DNA of 64,000 bases from Nocardia flavorosea NBRC 108225 (GTDB lineage Bacteria; Actinomycetota; Actinomycetes; Mycobacteriales; Mycobacteriaceae). The DNA is taken from NCBI RefSeq assembly GCF_001613385.1, contig NZ_BDCG01000016.1, positions 62,001 through 126,000 on the forward strand. Direction: 5' to 3'. The notes below the pieces were generated by a model, which had not been told where the DNA came from, searched no databases, and worked only from the letters and a program-made list of their open reading frames with translations. Made by a program: the position numbers and the translations under genes. Below are positions 9,273-17,506 of the stretch, piece by piece (position 1 is the stretch's first letter; every line of letters begins with the position of its first letter).

Positions 9273-10100
9273 ATGGAAACCAGAGATGTATTCGTCCCCA
9301 CTCGGCTGGGGCAATTGCACGTTGTCGTCACCGGCCAGGGCGATCCGATGCTCATGTGGCCCAGTCTCCTGATGGACACAAGCCTCTGGGATGCCCAGAT
9401 CGATTACTTCGCACGGAGTCACACCGTTATCGGGGTCGACCCCCCTGGCCACGGCAGGTCCAGTCCGCTCGAACGGCAGTTCACGTTCGGTGAATGCGCT
9501 CAGTGCGTAGTCGACGTACTCGATCACCTCGAAATCCCGTGGACCTACTTCATAGGAAATTCCTGGGGGGCGATGGTCGGCGCGACATTCAGTGCCGGAT
9601 TTCCCGAGCGAGTCCGCGCGACCGTCCTCATGAACGGCACGGCATCGCCGGCCTCCCGGCGTCAGCGGCTGGAATACCGAGCGCTACTCGTTCTGGCGCG
9701 CATGCTCGGCGGTATCAGGCCACCGCTGACCCGGTCTGTCGTCCGCGCTTTTCTCGGACCGACCTCGCTACGAAACCGCCCGGACGTCGTCCGCCGGGTG
9801 CTGACCATTTCACAGAAGAACGATCCGGATTCACTGATCCATGCCGTCCGGTCCGTGGTGATCGAGCGTCCGGATCAGCGCGCCGCGCTCGCATCGATCA
9901 GCTGTCCGACCTTGGTTATCGCCGGCAGAGAAGACCGGACCTTCCCGCTGCCCGAGGTCGAAGCCATGGCGGAGAGCATTCCGGGGGCGCAACTGGCCGT
10001 TATCGATGATGCCGCCCACCTGATAGCGGCGGAGGTGCCGGATCGTGTCAACGATGCGATCCGTACCTTCCTGGATCGGCATACCCACACCGGCAGGTGA
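9273..10100 (+). CDS. Alpha/beta hydrolase
   Basis: A 275-residue cytoplasmic enzyme of the alpha/beta hydrolase fold. It has the oxyanion region, VIGVDPPGHGRSS, the nucleophile elbow GNSWGA (Ser about residue 95), the acid in GREDRTFPL, and the catalytic histidine in DDAAHLIA near the C-terminus. This layout is typical of lactonase, esterase and haloperoxidase-like members. The substrate cannot be named. It is divergent from pta and followed 186 bases later by an AraC regulator on the same strand. Confidence 0.85.
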   Translation: METRDVFVPTRLGQLHVVVTGQGDPMLMWPSLLMDTSLWDAQIDYFARSHTVIGVDPPGHGRSSPLERQFTFGECAQCVVDVLDHLEIPWTYFIGNSWGAMVGATFSAGFPERVRATVLMNGTASPASRRQRLEYRALLVLARMLGGIRPPLTRSVVRAFLGPTSLRNRPDVVRRVLTISQKNDPDSLIHAVRSVVIERPDQRAALASISCPTLVIAGREDRTFPLPEVEAMAESIPGAQLAVIDDAAHLIAAEVPDRVNDAIRTFLDRHTHTGR

Positions 10101-10286
10101 GCGGATCATCGAACGCCGGTCGTATCCGGGCTGTTCGCGCTACGAGGCGTGCCCTTCGCGGGGCAGGCCCGCGGTTTCCGGTTCCGTTGTGAGCGCGCTG
10201 GTAGGTTCACTGGCGACTGTTCATGCTCGTCCACGCCGGATCTTGGCCGTGTGGACACCGGGGCACACGGCGGGTGGAGGTTGCTC

Positions 10287-11294
10287 ATGGCGCCGGTCGA
10301 AACCTATTCAGTGGGCCGCGCCGATACTTCCGCGGTTCCCGCGGCCGCGTCGGCCGACTTCTGGGCCGAACACGTGTGCCGCAACCAGGGCACTCTGCGG
10401 TTCCGTTTCGCCGACGCACCGACGTTCCGTGGCAGTATGTCGATTCAGGGAAATGCGGACTATCTGCTGATCGATGTCTGCTCCGACGACATCGTGTACA
10501 CGCGGACGCGAGAAGATATCCGCGACGACGACGACGCCGGCCTACGGCTGGCCGTACCGACCGCCGGTGTGCTCGGTCTCCGGCAGGACGATCGAGCGGT
10601 GTGGGTTCGTCCCGGACAGGCCGCAGTCGTGACGAAATCACGTCCGGCGGATTTCCGGCAGCCGCGGGGAACGCGAGCCCGTGTACTGAGTATTCCGGCC
10701 GGTGCCCTGCCTCTCGCCCCCGGCGCCGGTCCGGCGGTCGTCGACCTGGAACAGGGCTTGGGGCCCATCGTCACGGGTATGGTCGGCGGCCTCGTCGAAC
10801 AGCGCGCGACACTGGACGGATGTGGGTTCGCGGCCGCGTGCGACATGATCATCGAACTACTCGGATTGTGCCTGCGACCCGCAACCGCTTCCACCACCCT
10901 CGGGACGGTCGATCTCGCGGTCCGTGATTACGTCCGCCTGCATGCTACGGAACCCGATCTCACGCCCGCGGCGATCGCGCACGGTCTGGGCTGGTCGTTG
11001 CGGCAGATACAACTGGCGCTGCATCGCACCGGTACCACGCCCGGTCGACTGATCCGTACCGAGCGACTAGCCGTGGCACACCGGCTGCTGCGCCGTGGCC
11101 CCGCAGACCGCACCATCGTCGATATCGCCTATGCCAGCGGTTTCCGGTCGCTCAGCGCCTTCGGCGCCGCCTTCAAGGCGCGGTACGGATGCACGCCGCA
11201 CGAGGTACGGTACGCGTCGCAGGGCAGCGGGCAGGAGGAGCCGGCCGGCGAGCGGAAACGCTGCCCCACGGTGCCCGGTGCCGGTGACCGATAA
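10287..11294 (+). CDS. AraC-family transcriptional regulator
   Basis: A 335-residue protein. The N-terminal two thirds match the AraC-binding-like domain of the NahR/XylS group (RVLSIPAGALPLAPG). The C-terminal 100 residues hold two helix-turn-helix motifs (LTPAAIAHGLGWSLRQIQLA and IVDIAYASGFRSLSAFGAAF). The start at 10287 is supported by GTGGAGG six bases upstream; the frame is open further back without a better start. Its target may be the upstream hydrolase gene, by proximity only. Confidence 0.85.
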   Translation: MAPVETYSVGRADTSAVPAAASADFWAEHVCRNQGTLRFRFADAPTFRGSMSIQGNADYLLIDVCSDDIVYTRTREDIRDDDDAGLRLAVPTAGVLGLRQDDRAVWVRPGQAAVVTKSRPADFRQPRGTRARVLSIPAGALPLAPGAGPAVVDLEQGLGPIVTGMVGGLVEQRATLDGCGFAAACDMIIELLGLCLRPATASTTLGTVDLAVRDYVRLHATEPDLTPAAIAHGLGWSLRQIQLALHRTGTTPGRLIRTERLAVAHRLLRRGPADRTIVDIAYASGFRSLSAFGAAFKARYGCTPHEVRYASQGSGQEEPAGERKRCPTVPGAGDR

Positions 11295-11387
11295 CGTCGT
11301 CGCCACGATGCCGTGCTCGGCCGGCGCCCGGCGGTGCAGGTGACACTTCGCCACCTCTGTCCGCGGGTTCGCCGGCCGAGTACCCGC

Positions 11388-12398
11388 TTACGCCAGGTCG
11401 CGCAGGCGCGGTGCGAGATCACGCCGGAACAGGTCCAGGAACCGCCGCTGATCGTGCCCGGGGGCGTGGAAGACCAGGTGGTTCAGGCCCGCGTCCAGGT
11501 ACGGCTTGATCAGTTCGACGGCCTGGTCCGGGTCGCTGGCGACGATCCAGCGTTTGGCGATCTGCTCGATCGGCAGCGCGTCGGCCGCCTCCTCCATTTC
11601 GATCGGGTCGGTGATGCTGTGCTTCTGTTCCGCGGTCAGCGACAGCGGCGCCCAGAAGCGGGTGTTCTCCAGTGCGAGATCGGGGTCGGTGTCGTAGGAG
11701 ATCTTGATTTCGATCATCCGGTCGATCGTGCTGACCTCCCGGTCCACCTTCGCCGCGCCCTCGGACACCGCCGGCATCAGTTTCTCGGTGTAGAGGTCCA
11801 TGCCCTTGCCGGAGGTGCAGATGAATCCGTCGCCGGCCCGGCCCGCGTACCGGGCCACCACCGGGCCGCCGGCCGCGATATACACCGGGATCCCGCCTTC
11901 GGGAACGTCGTAGATCGAGGCGCCGACCGTACGGTAGTAGGTGCCGTCGAAATCGGTGCGCGCGCCCGTCCACAGCGCCCGCATCAGATCCACCGATTCG
12001 CGCAGGCGTGCGAACCGCTCCTTGAACTCCGGCCATTCTCCGGCGTACCCGGTGGCGATCTCGTTCAGCGCCTCGCCGGTACCCACGCCCAGCATCACCC
12101 GTCCGGGATACAGGCAGCCCATCGTCGCGAAGGCCTGCGCGATCACCGCGGGGTTGTACCGGAAGGTCGGGGTGAGCACCGAAGTGCCGAGCATGATCCG
12201 CTCGGTGCGTTCACCCGCGGCCGCCATCCAGGCCAGGGAGAACGGTGCGTGCCCGCCCTTGTGCCGCCACGGCTGGAAATGGTCGCTCACCGTGGCGCTG
12301 TCGAGGCCGTGTTCCTCGGCCAGCACCGCCAGTTCCACCAGTTCCCGCGGTCCGAATTGTTCCGCCGACGCCTTGTACCCGAGCTTCAGCTCACCCAT
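11388..12398 (-). CDS. fgd: F420-dependent glucose-6-phosphate dehydrogenase
   Basis: Oxidises glucose 6-phosphate to 6-phosphogluconolactone while reducing coenzyme F420. It supplies reduced F420 to other actinobacterial reductases. The 336-residue protein matches mycobacterial FGD1 almost throughout by memory: MGELKLGYKASAEQFGPREL, DHFQPWRH, GTSVLTPTFRYNP, GVGTGEALNE, AAGGPVVARYAGRAGDGFIC and KRWIVASDPD. The ATG at 12398 gives exactly the M. tuberculosis length and has AGGAG 8 bases upstream; a GTG 9 bases earlier lacks room for a ribosome binding site. It converges with the AraC gene. Confidence 0.96.
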   Translation of the reverse strand: MGELKLGYKASAEQFGPRELVELAVLAEEHGLDSATVSDHFQPWRHKGGHAPFSLAWMAAAGERTERIMLGTSVLTPTFRYNPAVIAQAFATMGCLYPGRVMLGVGTGEALNEIATGYAGEWPEFKERFARLRESVDLMRALWTGARTDFDGTYYRTVGASIYDVPEGGIPVYIAAGGPVVARYAGRAGDGFICTSGKGMDLYTEKLMPAVSEGAAKVDREVSTIDRMIEIKISYDTDPDLALENTRFWAPLSLTAEQKHSITDPIEMEEAADALPIEQIAKRWIVASDPDQAVELIKPYLDAGLNHLVFHAPGHDQRRFLDLFRRDLAPRLRDLA

Positions 12399-12562
12399 AT
12401 GCGCCACTCCTGTCGCGTTGTGTTCGCACCGTTTCCGGCCCGGAATCGACCATAGTCAGCGCGGCGGACGGCTGCGTCCGGTGGGCCGGATCACCGGGCC
12501 ACCACCGCGGGTTCCGGGCGCGGCGTACCCATCGTCGGCGCCGCGAAGCGCAGAATTGACGG

Positions 12563-13378
12563 GTGAGTACCGATGAACCGATTCTGTCCTACCTCACCGA
12601 TATGGACGGGGTGCTGGTGCGGGAGGAGCACCTGGTGCCCGGCGCCGACGAATTCCTCGCCGAATTACAGGCCGAGCAGATCCCGTTCCTGGTGCTGACC
12701 AACAATTCGATCCGCACCCCGCGTGATCTCCAGGCGCGTCTACGCCAGAACGGGCTGGATATCCCGGAGCAGTCGATCTGGACCTCCGCGCTGGCCACCG
12801 CCAGTTTCCTGAACGAGCAGCGGCCCGGTGGCACCGCCTACGTGGTGGGTGAATCGGGCCTGACCACCGCGCTGCACGAGATCGGTTACGTGCTCACCGA
12901 CGTCGATCCGGACTATGTGGTGCTCGGCGAGACCCGCACCTACTCGTTCGAGGCGATCACCACCGCCATCCGGCTGGTCGAGCGCGGTGCCCGTTTCATC
13001 GCCACCAACCCCGACGCCACCGGGCCTTCGCGTGACGGCGTACTGCCCGCCACCGGCTCGGTGGCGGCATTGATCACCCGCGCCACCGGCCGCGACCCGT
13101 ACTACATCGGCAAACCGAACCCGCTGATGATGCGGTCGGCGCTACGCCGGATCGACGCGCATTCGCGCAGCAGCGTGATGATCGGCGACCGGATGGACAC
13201 CGATGTCATCTCCGGGATGGAGGCCGGTATGCGCACGGTCCTGGTCACCTCCGGTATCTCCACCCGGCAGTCGGTCGAGCACTACCCGTACCGCCCCACC
13301 ATGGTCCTCAACTCGGTCGCCGAACTGGTCGGCCGGGTGCGAACCCCCTTCGCCGATCCGCCGCCGAAGCAGATCTGA
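12563..13378 (+). CDS. HAD-superfamily (class IIA, NagD-like) hydrolase
   Basis: A 271-residue phosphatase-type protein. Motif I DMDGVLV supplies the nucleophile and acid aspartates (near residues 14-16). LVLTNNS is motif II. The cap domain is of C2 type. GKPNPLMM contains the motif III lysine and MIGDRMDTDV the metal-binding aspartates. The family dephosphorylates sugar phosphates or 4-nitrophenyl phosphate; the natural substrate here is unknown. It starts with GTG and is divergent from fgd with a 164-base gap. Confidence 0.9.
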   Translation: MSTDEPILSYLTDMDGVLVREEHLVPGADEFLAELQAEQIPFLVLTNNSIRTPRDLQARLRQNGLDIPEQSIWTSALATASFLNEQRPGGTAYVVGESGLTTALHEIGYVLTDVDPDYVVLGETRTYSFEAITTAIRLVERGARFIATNPDATGPSRDGVLPATGSVAALITRATGRDPYYIGKPNPLMMRSALRRIDAHSRSSVMIGDRMDTDVISGMEAGMRTVLVTSGISTRQSVEHYPYRPTMVLNSVAELVGRVRTPFADPPPKQI

Positions 13379-13465
13379 CTGCTGTTGCCGACCGAAGGCG
13401 CTGCGCCGGTCCCTGAACCGGGAGGGCGCCCGGAAACTTGCGGTCCGCACCGCACCGAGCATGCC

Positions 13466-13500
13466 CCCGGCCCGGCCCGGCCCGGCCCGGCCCGGCCCGG
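13466..13500. repeat. CCCGG pentanucleotide tandem repeat, 7 copies
   Basis: Seven perfect consecutive CCCGG units lie in the gap between the HAD hydrolase gene and the end of metZ. Length variation by slippage is plausible. Confidence 0.9.
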
Positions 13501-13530
13501 CGCCGCGTGCGCGGAGCGGCAGTGCTCCCT

Positions 13531-14745
13531 TCAGCCCAGTGCGTGATCCAGGTCGCCCAGCAGGTCCTCGATATCCTCGAGCCCCACCGAAACCCGCACA
13601 ACCCCGTCCGACAGTCCGATACTCGCCCGCCCTTCCGGGCCCATGGCGCGATGGGTCGTGGTCGCCGGATGGGTGATCAGCGATTTCGCGTCACCGAGAT
13701 TGTTGGAGATATCGATGATCCGCAACCCGTTGAGCACCTCGAAAGCGCGTTTCTTGGCCGCGTCCGCGGCGGCTTTCAGTTCGAAGGTCACCACTGTGCC
13801 GCCGCCGCTCATCTGATCGACGGCCAGTTTGTACTGCGGATGCGTTTCCAGGAATGGGTAGCGCACCCAGCTGACGGCGGGATGCTCGTCGAGGTAGCGC
13901 GCGATCCGTAGCGCCGATTCGGTGGACTGCCGGACCCGCAGCGGCATGGTTTCCAGGCCCTTGAGCAGGGTCCACGCGTTGAACGGGCTCAGTGCCGGCC
14001 CGGTGTGCCGCATAAGCGTTTTGACCGGGCCTTCGATGTACTCCTGCGACCCGAGGATCGCGCCGCCGAGCACCCGCCCCTGGCCGTCGATGTGCTTGGT
14101 GCCCGAATACACGATCACATCGGCGCCGAGTTCGAATCCGCGTTGCAGCAGCGGGGTGGCGAAAACGTTGTCCAGCACCACCTTCGCGCCCGCCGCATGG
14201 GCGATCTCGCATACTTTGCGCACATCGACCAGGGTCTGCATCGGGTTGGCCGGGGTTTCGAAGAACACCGCGGCAGTGGGTTCGGACAGTGCCGCCTCCC
14301 ACTGGTCCAGGTCTTCACCGTCGACGAAAACCGTTTCGATACCCCAGCGCGGCAGGATCTCGTTGCACACCACGAAACACGACCCGAACAGGCTGCGCGC
14401 GGCCACCAGCCGGTCACCGGCGCGCAGCAGCGCACCGAGCGCGACGAATACCGCCGCCATACCGCTGGCGGTGGCGAAACACGCCTCGGCGCCGTCGAGC
14501 AGGCGCATCCGTTCCTGGAAAGTGGCCACGGTCGGGTTGCCGTACCGGGAGTACACGTAATGCGGGGAATCACCGGTGAACGCCGCCTCGGCGGCCTCGG
14601 CGCTGGCGTAGACGAACCCCGAATTCAGGTACAGGGCCTCGGAGGTCTCCTCGAAACCGGACCGGTTCAGGCCGCCGCGTACGCCGAGCGTGGCCGGTCC
14701 GACACCGTCGGGCAGGACGCGTTCGAACGCGCCGCCACTGATCAC
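13531..14745 (-). CDS. metZ: O-succinylhomoserine sulfhydrylase
   Basis: PLP enzyme making homocysteine from an O-acylhomoserine and sulfide, for methionine synthesis. The 404-residue protein shows the Cys/Met-metabolism family pattern: YSRYGNPTVATFQERM, EACFATASGMAA, FFETPANPMQ, VVLDNVFATPLLQ, the PLP lysine in VYSGTKHIDGQGR, and SIGLSDGVVRVSVGLED. The GTG start overlaps the rhodanese stop as GTGA, so the two are translationally coupled. The pair lies behind a SAM-IV riboswitch. Gene order equals Rv0390-Rv0391 of M. tuberculosis. Confidence 0.95.
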   Translation of the reverse strand: MISGGAFERVLPDGVGPATLGVRGGLNRSGFEETSEALYLNSGFVYASAEAAEAAFTGDSPHYVYSRYGNPTVATFQERMRLLDGAEACFATASGMAAVFVALGALLRAGDRLVAARSLFGSCFVVCNEILPRWGIETVFVDGEDLDQWEAALSEPTAAVFFETPANPMQTLVDVRKVCEIAHAAGAKVVLDNVFATPLLQRGFELGADVIVYSGTKHIDGQGRVLGGAILGSQEYIEGPVKTLMRHTGPALSPFNAWTLLKGLETMPLRVRQSTESALRIARYLDEHPAVSWVRYPFLETHPQYKLAVDQMSGGGTVVTFELKAAADAAKKRAFEVLNGLRIIDISNNLGDAKSLITHPATTTHRAMGPEGRASIGLSDGVVRVSVGLEDIEDLLGDLDHALG

Positions 14746-15158
14746 GACTGCCGCCAGGGCAGGCCGAGGGCTCGCCAGCCCGTGCCACCGCGATGCCCGA
14801 ATTCGTCGAGCGGGCCTTCGAAGCCGTCGGAGATGTTGTAGGAGGGGGCGATTCCGGCCGCGGTCGCGACGTCGGCGGCATGTGCCGAGCGCTGACCGGA
14901 ACGGCACAGGAACAGCACCGGGGCGTCGGCCGGACGATCGCCCAGGGCCGTACGCAACTGGTCCAGGAACCCGGTGTTGCGGGCGCCGGTGGAATCGACC
15001 CACTCCACCAGCAGCGTCGGTTTGGCGACGGAGCTGGTGTCGGGAACACCGACGAACTTCCATTCGGCTTCGGTGCGCACGTCCACCAGGACGGCGTCCG
15101 GGTTCTCGGCCAGCAGTTCCCATGCCTGCTGTGGACCGATATCACCTGCGTAACTCAA
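14742..15158 (-). CDS. Rhodanese-domain protein preceding metZ
   Basis: A 138-residue single-domain rhodanese with the active-site loop FLCRSGQRS (cysteine nucleophile) and the usual VLVDVRTEAEW. Rhodaneses carry sulfur as a persulfide. Being coupled to metZ suggests it handles sulfur for the sulfhydrylase, which is inference. The start is best placed at the TTG at 15158: AGGAGG (15166-15171) sits 7 bases upstream and just behind the riboswitch. The open frame extends to 15227, but that part lies inside the riboswitch. Confidence 0.85.
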   Translation of the reverse strand: MSYAGDIGPQQAWELLAENPDAVLVDVRTEAEWKFVGVPDTSSVAKPTLLVEWVDSTGARNTGFLDQLRTALGDRPADAPVLFLCRSGQRSAHAADVATAAGIAPSYNISDGFEGPLDEFGHRGGTGWRALGLPWRQS

Positions 15159-15174
15159 CGTGGTACCTCCTGCG

Positions 15175-15289
15175 AATCCGCACTTGCCGCATCCGTTCGA
15201 TGCGCGCCAGGTCGTCACCCGGAGCACCCCACCGCGGAGGAGGGTTGCCGACCAGCGAGCCGGGGCTTGACGCTGGTACTCATGACCTA
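15175..15289 (-). promoter_or_regulatory. SAM-IV riboswitch controlling rhodanese-metZ
   Basis: On the minus strand the leader reads GGTCATGAG, then CCAGCGTCAAGCCCCGGCTC, then GGCAACCCTCC, CCGCGGTGGGGTGCTCC and GGGTGACGACC, ending in GGCAAGTGCGG. This is the SAM-IV core and its 3' pseudoknot strand as I recall them from actinobacterial members. The 3' end lies 3-4 bases before the AGGAGG of the rhodanese gene. Binding of S-adenosylmethionine would therefore be expected to hide the ribosome binding site. Confidence 0.85.
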
Positions 15290-15351
15290 ATCAATGAGAT
15301 TGCCCGGACCGCCCCGGCCGTGTCAAACCCCGGTTGACGTCCGATCCGAGT

Positions 15352-15822
15352 TCATTCGACGGGCTGGTTGCACACTTTCCAGTCGTCGTCGCTCCGGAAC
15401 AACCACCAGGTCGAGGTCGCTTCCTGGTCTTCGACCCGGCTGGTCACCTCGATGGTCGCGTTCTCGCCGTTGATCTGGACCGGCCCGAATTTCGTGATCT
15501 CGATATCTTTTCCGGTCTCACCGGGTTGCAGCCGCCCGGCCATCGGCGAACGCGCCGGGACGAAACCGGGACATACCGCCTCGCGCGGTGGCTCCGGCCC
15601 GTAGCGGCTGCTCACATCGGCGAACTCCCGGACCGCCCCCGCGATCCGGTCGGAATCTGTGACATTTTTCTCAACCGGTGCCAGCCAGCCGGTGAGCACG
15701 ATGCCGCCCAGGATCACGGCCGCGATCGCCGCGGCCACGACGAACGGCGTGATCGCGCGCTGTGGTGGGGTGTCCTCCGGGTCGGTGGGCGCCGGTTCGT
15801 CTCCGGGTCCGGAATCGCTCAT
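15352..15822 (-). CDS. Membrane-anchored protein with NTF2-like outer domain (unknown function)
   Basis: A 156-residue protein: a Pro/Asp-rich cytoplasmic N-terminus, one membrane segment (ITPFVVAAAIAAVILGGIVL, about residues 25-44), and an outer domain of about 100 residues with two cysteines. Its second half (NATIEVTSRVEDQEATSTWW, then VCNQPVE) resembles NTF2-like lumazine-binding/DUF4878 domains common in Nocardia and mycobacteria. An ATG four codons upstream (15834) is an equally possible start. It is read away from fprA. Confidence 0.65.
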   Translation of the reverse strand: MSDSGPGDEPAPTDPEDTPPQRAITPFVVAAAIAAVILGGIVLTGWLAPVEKNVTDSDRIAGAVREFADVSSRYGPEPPREAVCPGFVPARSPMAGRLQPGETGKDIEITKFGPVQINGENATIEVTSRVEDQEATSTWWLFRSDDDWKVCNQPVE

Positions 15823-15985
15823 ACCGATGATCATCCCTGGTCCCGGGATCGGTGCTGCGCCCCCACCCCGATAGAATCGCGAGTGACCGCGGGTGGACGG
15901 CACAGCAGTCGCCGCGGGGACGTGGGAAGACGTAGTGCCGGCCGACCGGTACGGCGCGATGACGGCGCAGACAAGCCACGCGTCA

Positions 15986-16003
15986 ACTTAGCCTAAGCTA
16001 AGT
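15986..16003. promoter_or_regulatory. IdeR/DtxR-like iron box upstream of fprA
   Basis: ACTTAGCCTAAGCTAAGT has perfect 7-bp arms (ACTTAGC / GCTAAGT) around CTAA. It resembles the 19-bp IdeR box (TTAGGTTAGSCTAACCTAA). It lies 45-62 bases upstream of the fprA start, so iron-dependent control of the reductase is plausible. Confidence 0.55.
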
Positions 16004-16047
16004 GCAACGCCAGTGATTCTTTCGACCGATAAGGGTGCGCGAAACAG

Positions 16048-17436
16048 ATGACCGAGCAGAAGGAAGCGAATCGCCCGCTTCGGATCGCGATCGTGGGGGC
16101 TGGTCCGGCGGGTATCTACGCCGCTGATGCGTTGATGAAGTCGGATGCCGAGGTTTCGATCGACCTGTTCGAGCGGATGCCCGCCCCGTTCGGGCTGATC
16201 CGCTACGGTGTCGCGCCCGATCATCCGCGGATCAAAGGCATCGTCACCGCGCTGCACAAGGTGCTGGACAAGGAGCAGGTGCGCCTGCTCGGCAATATCG
16301 ACTACGGCACCGACATCACGCTCTCGGATCTGCGGCGTTTCTACGATGCGGTGATCTTCTCCACCGGAGCCAACGCCGACCGGGCGCTGCCGATCCCGGG
16401 TATCGACCTGGACGGCTCCTACGGTGCGGCCGATTTCGTGTCCTGGTACGACGGGCACCCCGACGTACCGCGTGTGTGGCCGTTGGACGCGGAGAAGGTC
16501 GCCGTGCTCGGCGTGGGCAATGTGGCACTGGATGTGGCGCGAGTACTGGCCAAGACCGGTGACGAACTGCTGCCGACCGAGATCCCGCCGAACGTCTACG
16601 CCGGGCTGAAGGAGAACAAGGCCGTCGAGGTGCACGTCTTCGGGCGGCGCGGTCCCGCGCAGGCCAAGTTCACCCCGCTGGAGCTGCGGGAACTGGATCA
16701 TTCGCCGACGATCGAGGTCATCGTCGACCCCGAGGACATCGACTACGACGAGGGTTCGGAAGCCGCTCGCCGGCATTCCAAGCAGGTCGATATGGTCGCC
16801 AACACCCTCGAGCAGTGGGCGATCCGGGACCAGGGCAACCGCCCGCACAAGCTGTTCCTGCATTTCTTCGAATCGCCTTCCGAAATCGTGGGCAAGGACG
16901 GCAAGGTCGTGGGGCTGCGGACCGAACGCACCCAGCTCGACGGCACCGGCAACGTGAAGGGCACCGGGAACTTCCGTGACTGGGATGTCCAGGCGGTCTA
17001 CCGGGCCGTCGGATACCTGTCGCAGAACATCTCGGAACTGCCGTTCGACGATCAGGCCGGGGTCATCCCGAACGAGGCCGGGCGCGTACTGGTCGACGAG
17101 AATGCCGACGGTTCCGCTCGGTATATGCCGGGCACCTATGTGACCGGCTGGATCAAACGCGGCCCGGTCGGCCTGATCGGTCACACCAAGGGGGACGCGA
17201 ACGAGACGGTGGCCTGCCTGCTGGACGACAGCAAGAACTTCGGTGCCGCCGAGAGCCCGGAGCTCGACGCGGTGACCGACTTCCTGGAGAGCCGCGGTAT
17301 CCCGTTCACCACCTGGGCGGGCTGGTACCGCCTGGACGCGCACGAGCGTTCGCTGGGCGAGCCCGAGGGCCGGGAACGGGTCAAGGTCGTCGAACGCGAA
17401 GATATGCTGCGCGCCAGCGAACCCCACAAGGTGTAA
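16048..17436 (+). CDS. fprA: NADPH-ferredoxin (adrenodoxin-type) reductase FprA
   Basis: FAD flavoprotein passing electrons from NADPH to ferredoxins, for example toward cytochromes P450. The 462-residue length matches mycobacterial FprA. Visible marks are the FAD motif IVGAGPAGIYAADAL, RYGVAPDHPRIKG, the NADP motif AVLGVGNVALDVARVL, FGRRGPAQAKFTPLELREL, and the C-terminal FAD-binding TYVTGWIKRGPVGLIGHTKG. It stands alone, with a palindromic iron-box-like site upstream and a strong terminator behind it. Confidence 0.96.
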   Translation: MTEQKEANRPLRIAIVGAGPAGIYAADALMKSDAEVSIDLFERMPAPFGLIRYGVAPDHPRIKGIVTALHKVLDKEQVRLLGNIDYGTDITLSDLRRFYDAVIFSTGANADRALPIPGIDLDGSYGAADFVSWYDGHPDVPRVWPLDAEKVAVLGVGNVALDVARVLAKTGDELLPTEIPPNVYAGLKENKAVEVHVFGRRGPAQAKFTPLELRELDHSPTIEVIVDPEDIDYDEGSEAARRHSKQVDMVANTLEQWAIRDQGNRPHKLFLHFFESPSEIVGKDGKVVGLRTERTQLDGTGNVKGTGNFRDWDVQAVYRAVGYLSQNISELPFDDQAGVIPNEAGRVLVDENADGSARYMPGTYVTGWIKRGPVGLIGHTKGDANETVACLLDDSKNFGAAESPELDAVTDFLESRGIPFTTWAGWYRLDAHERSLGEPEGRERVKVVEREDMLRASEPHKV

Positions 17437-17443
17437 ACTCCGA

Positions 17444-17475
17444 GCCCGCTCCGGCCAGGACTTGCCGGAGCGGGC
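17444..17475 (+). terminator. Hairpin terminator of fprA
   Basis: A perfect 12-bp stem (GCCCGCTCCGGC / GCCGGAGCGGGC) with an 8-base loop, starting 8 bases after the fprA stop. Confidence 0.8.
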
Positions 17476-17506
17476 ACCGCCACGACGTATCAGGCATTCT
17501 GTATCC

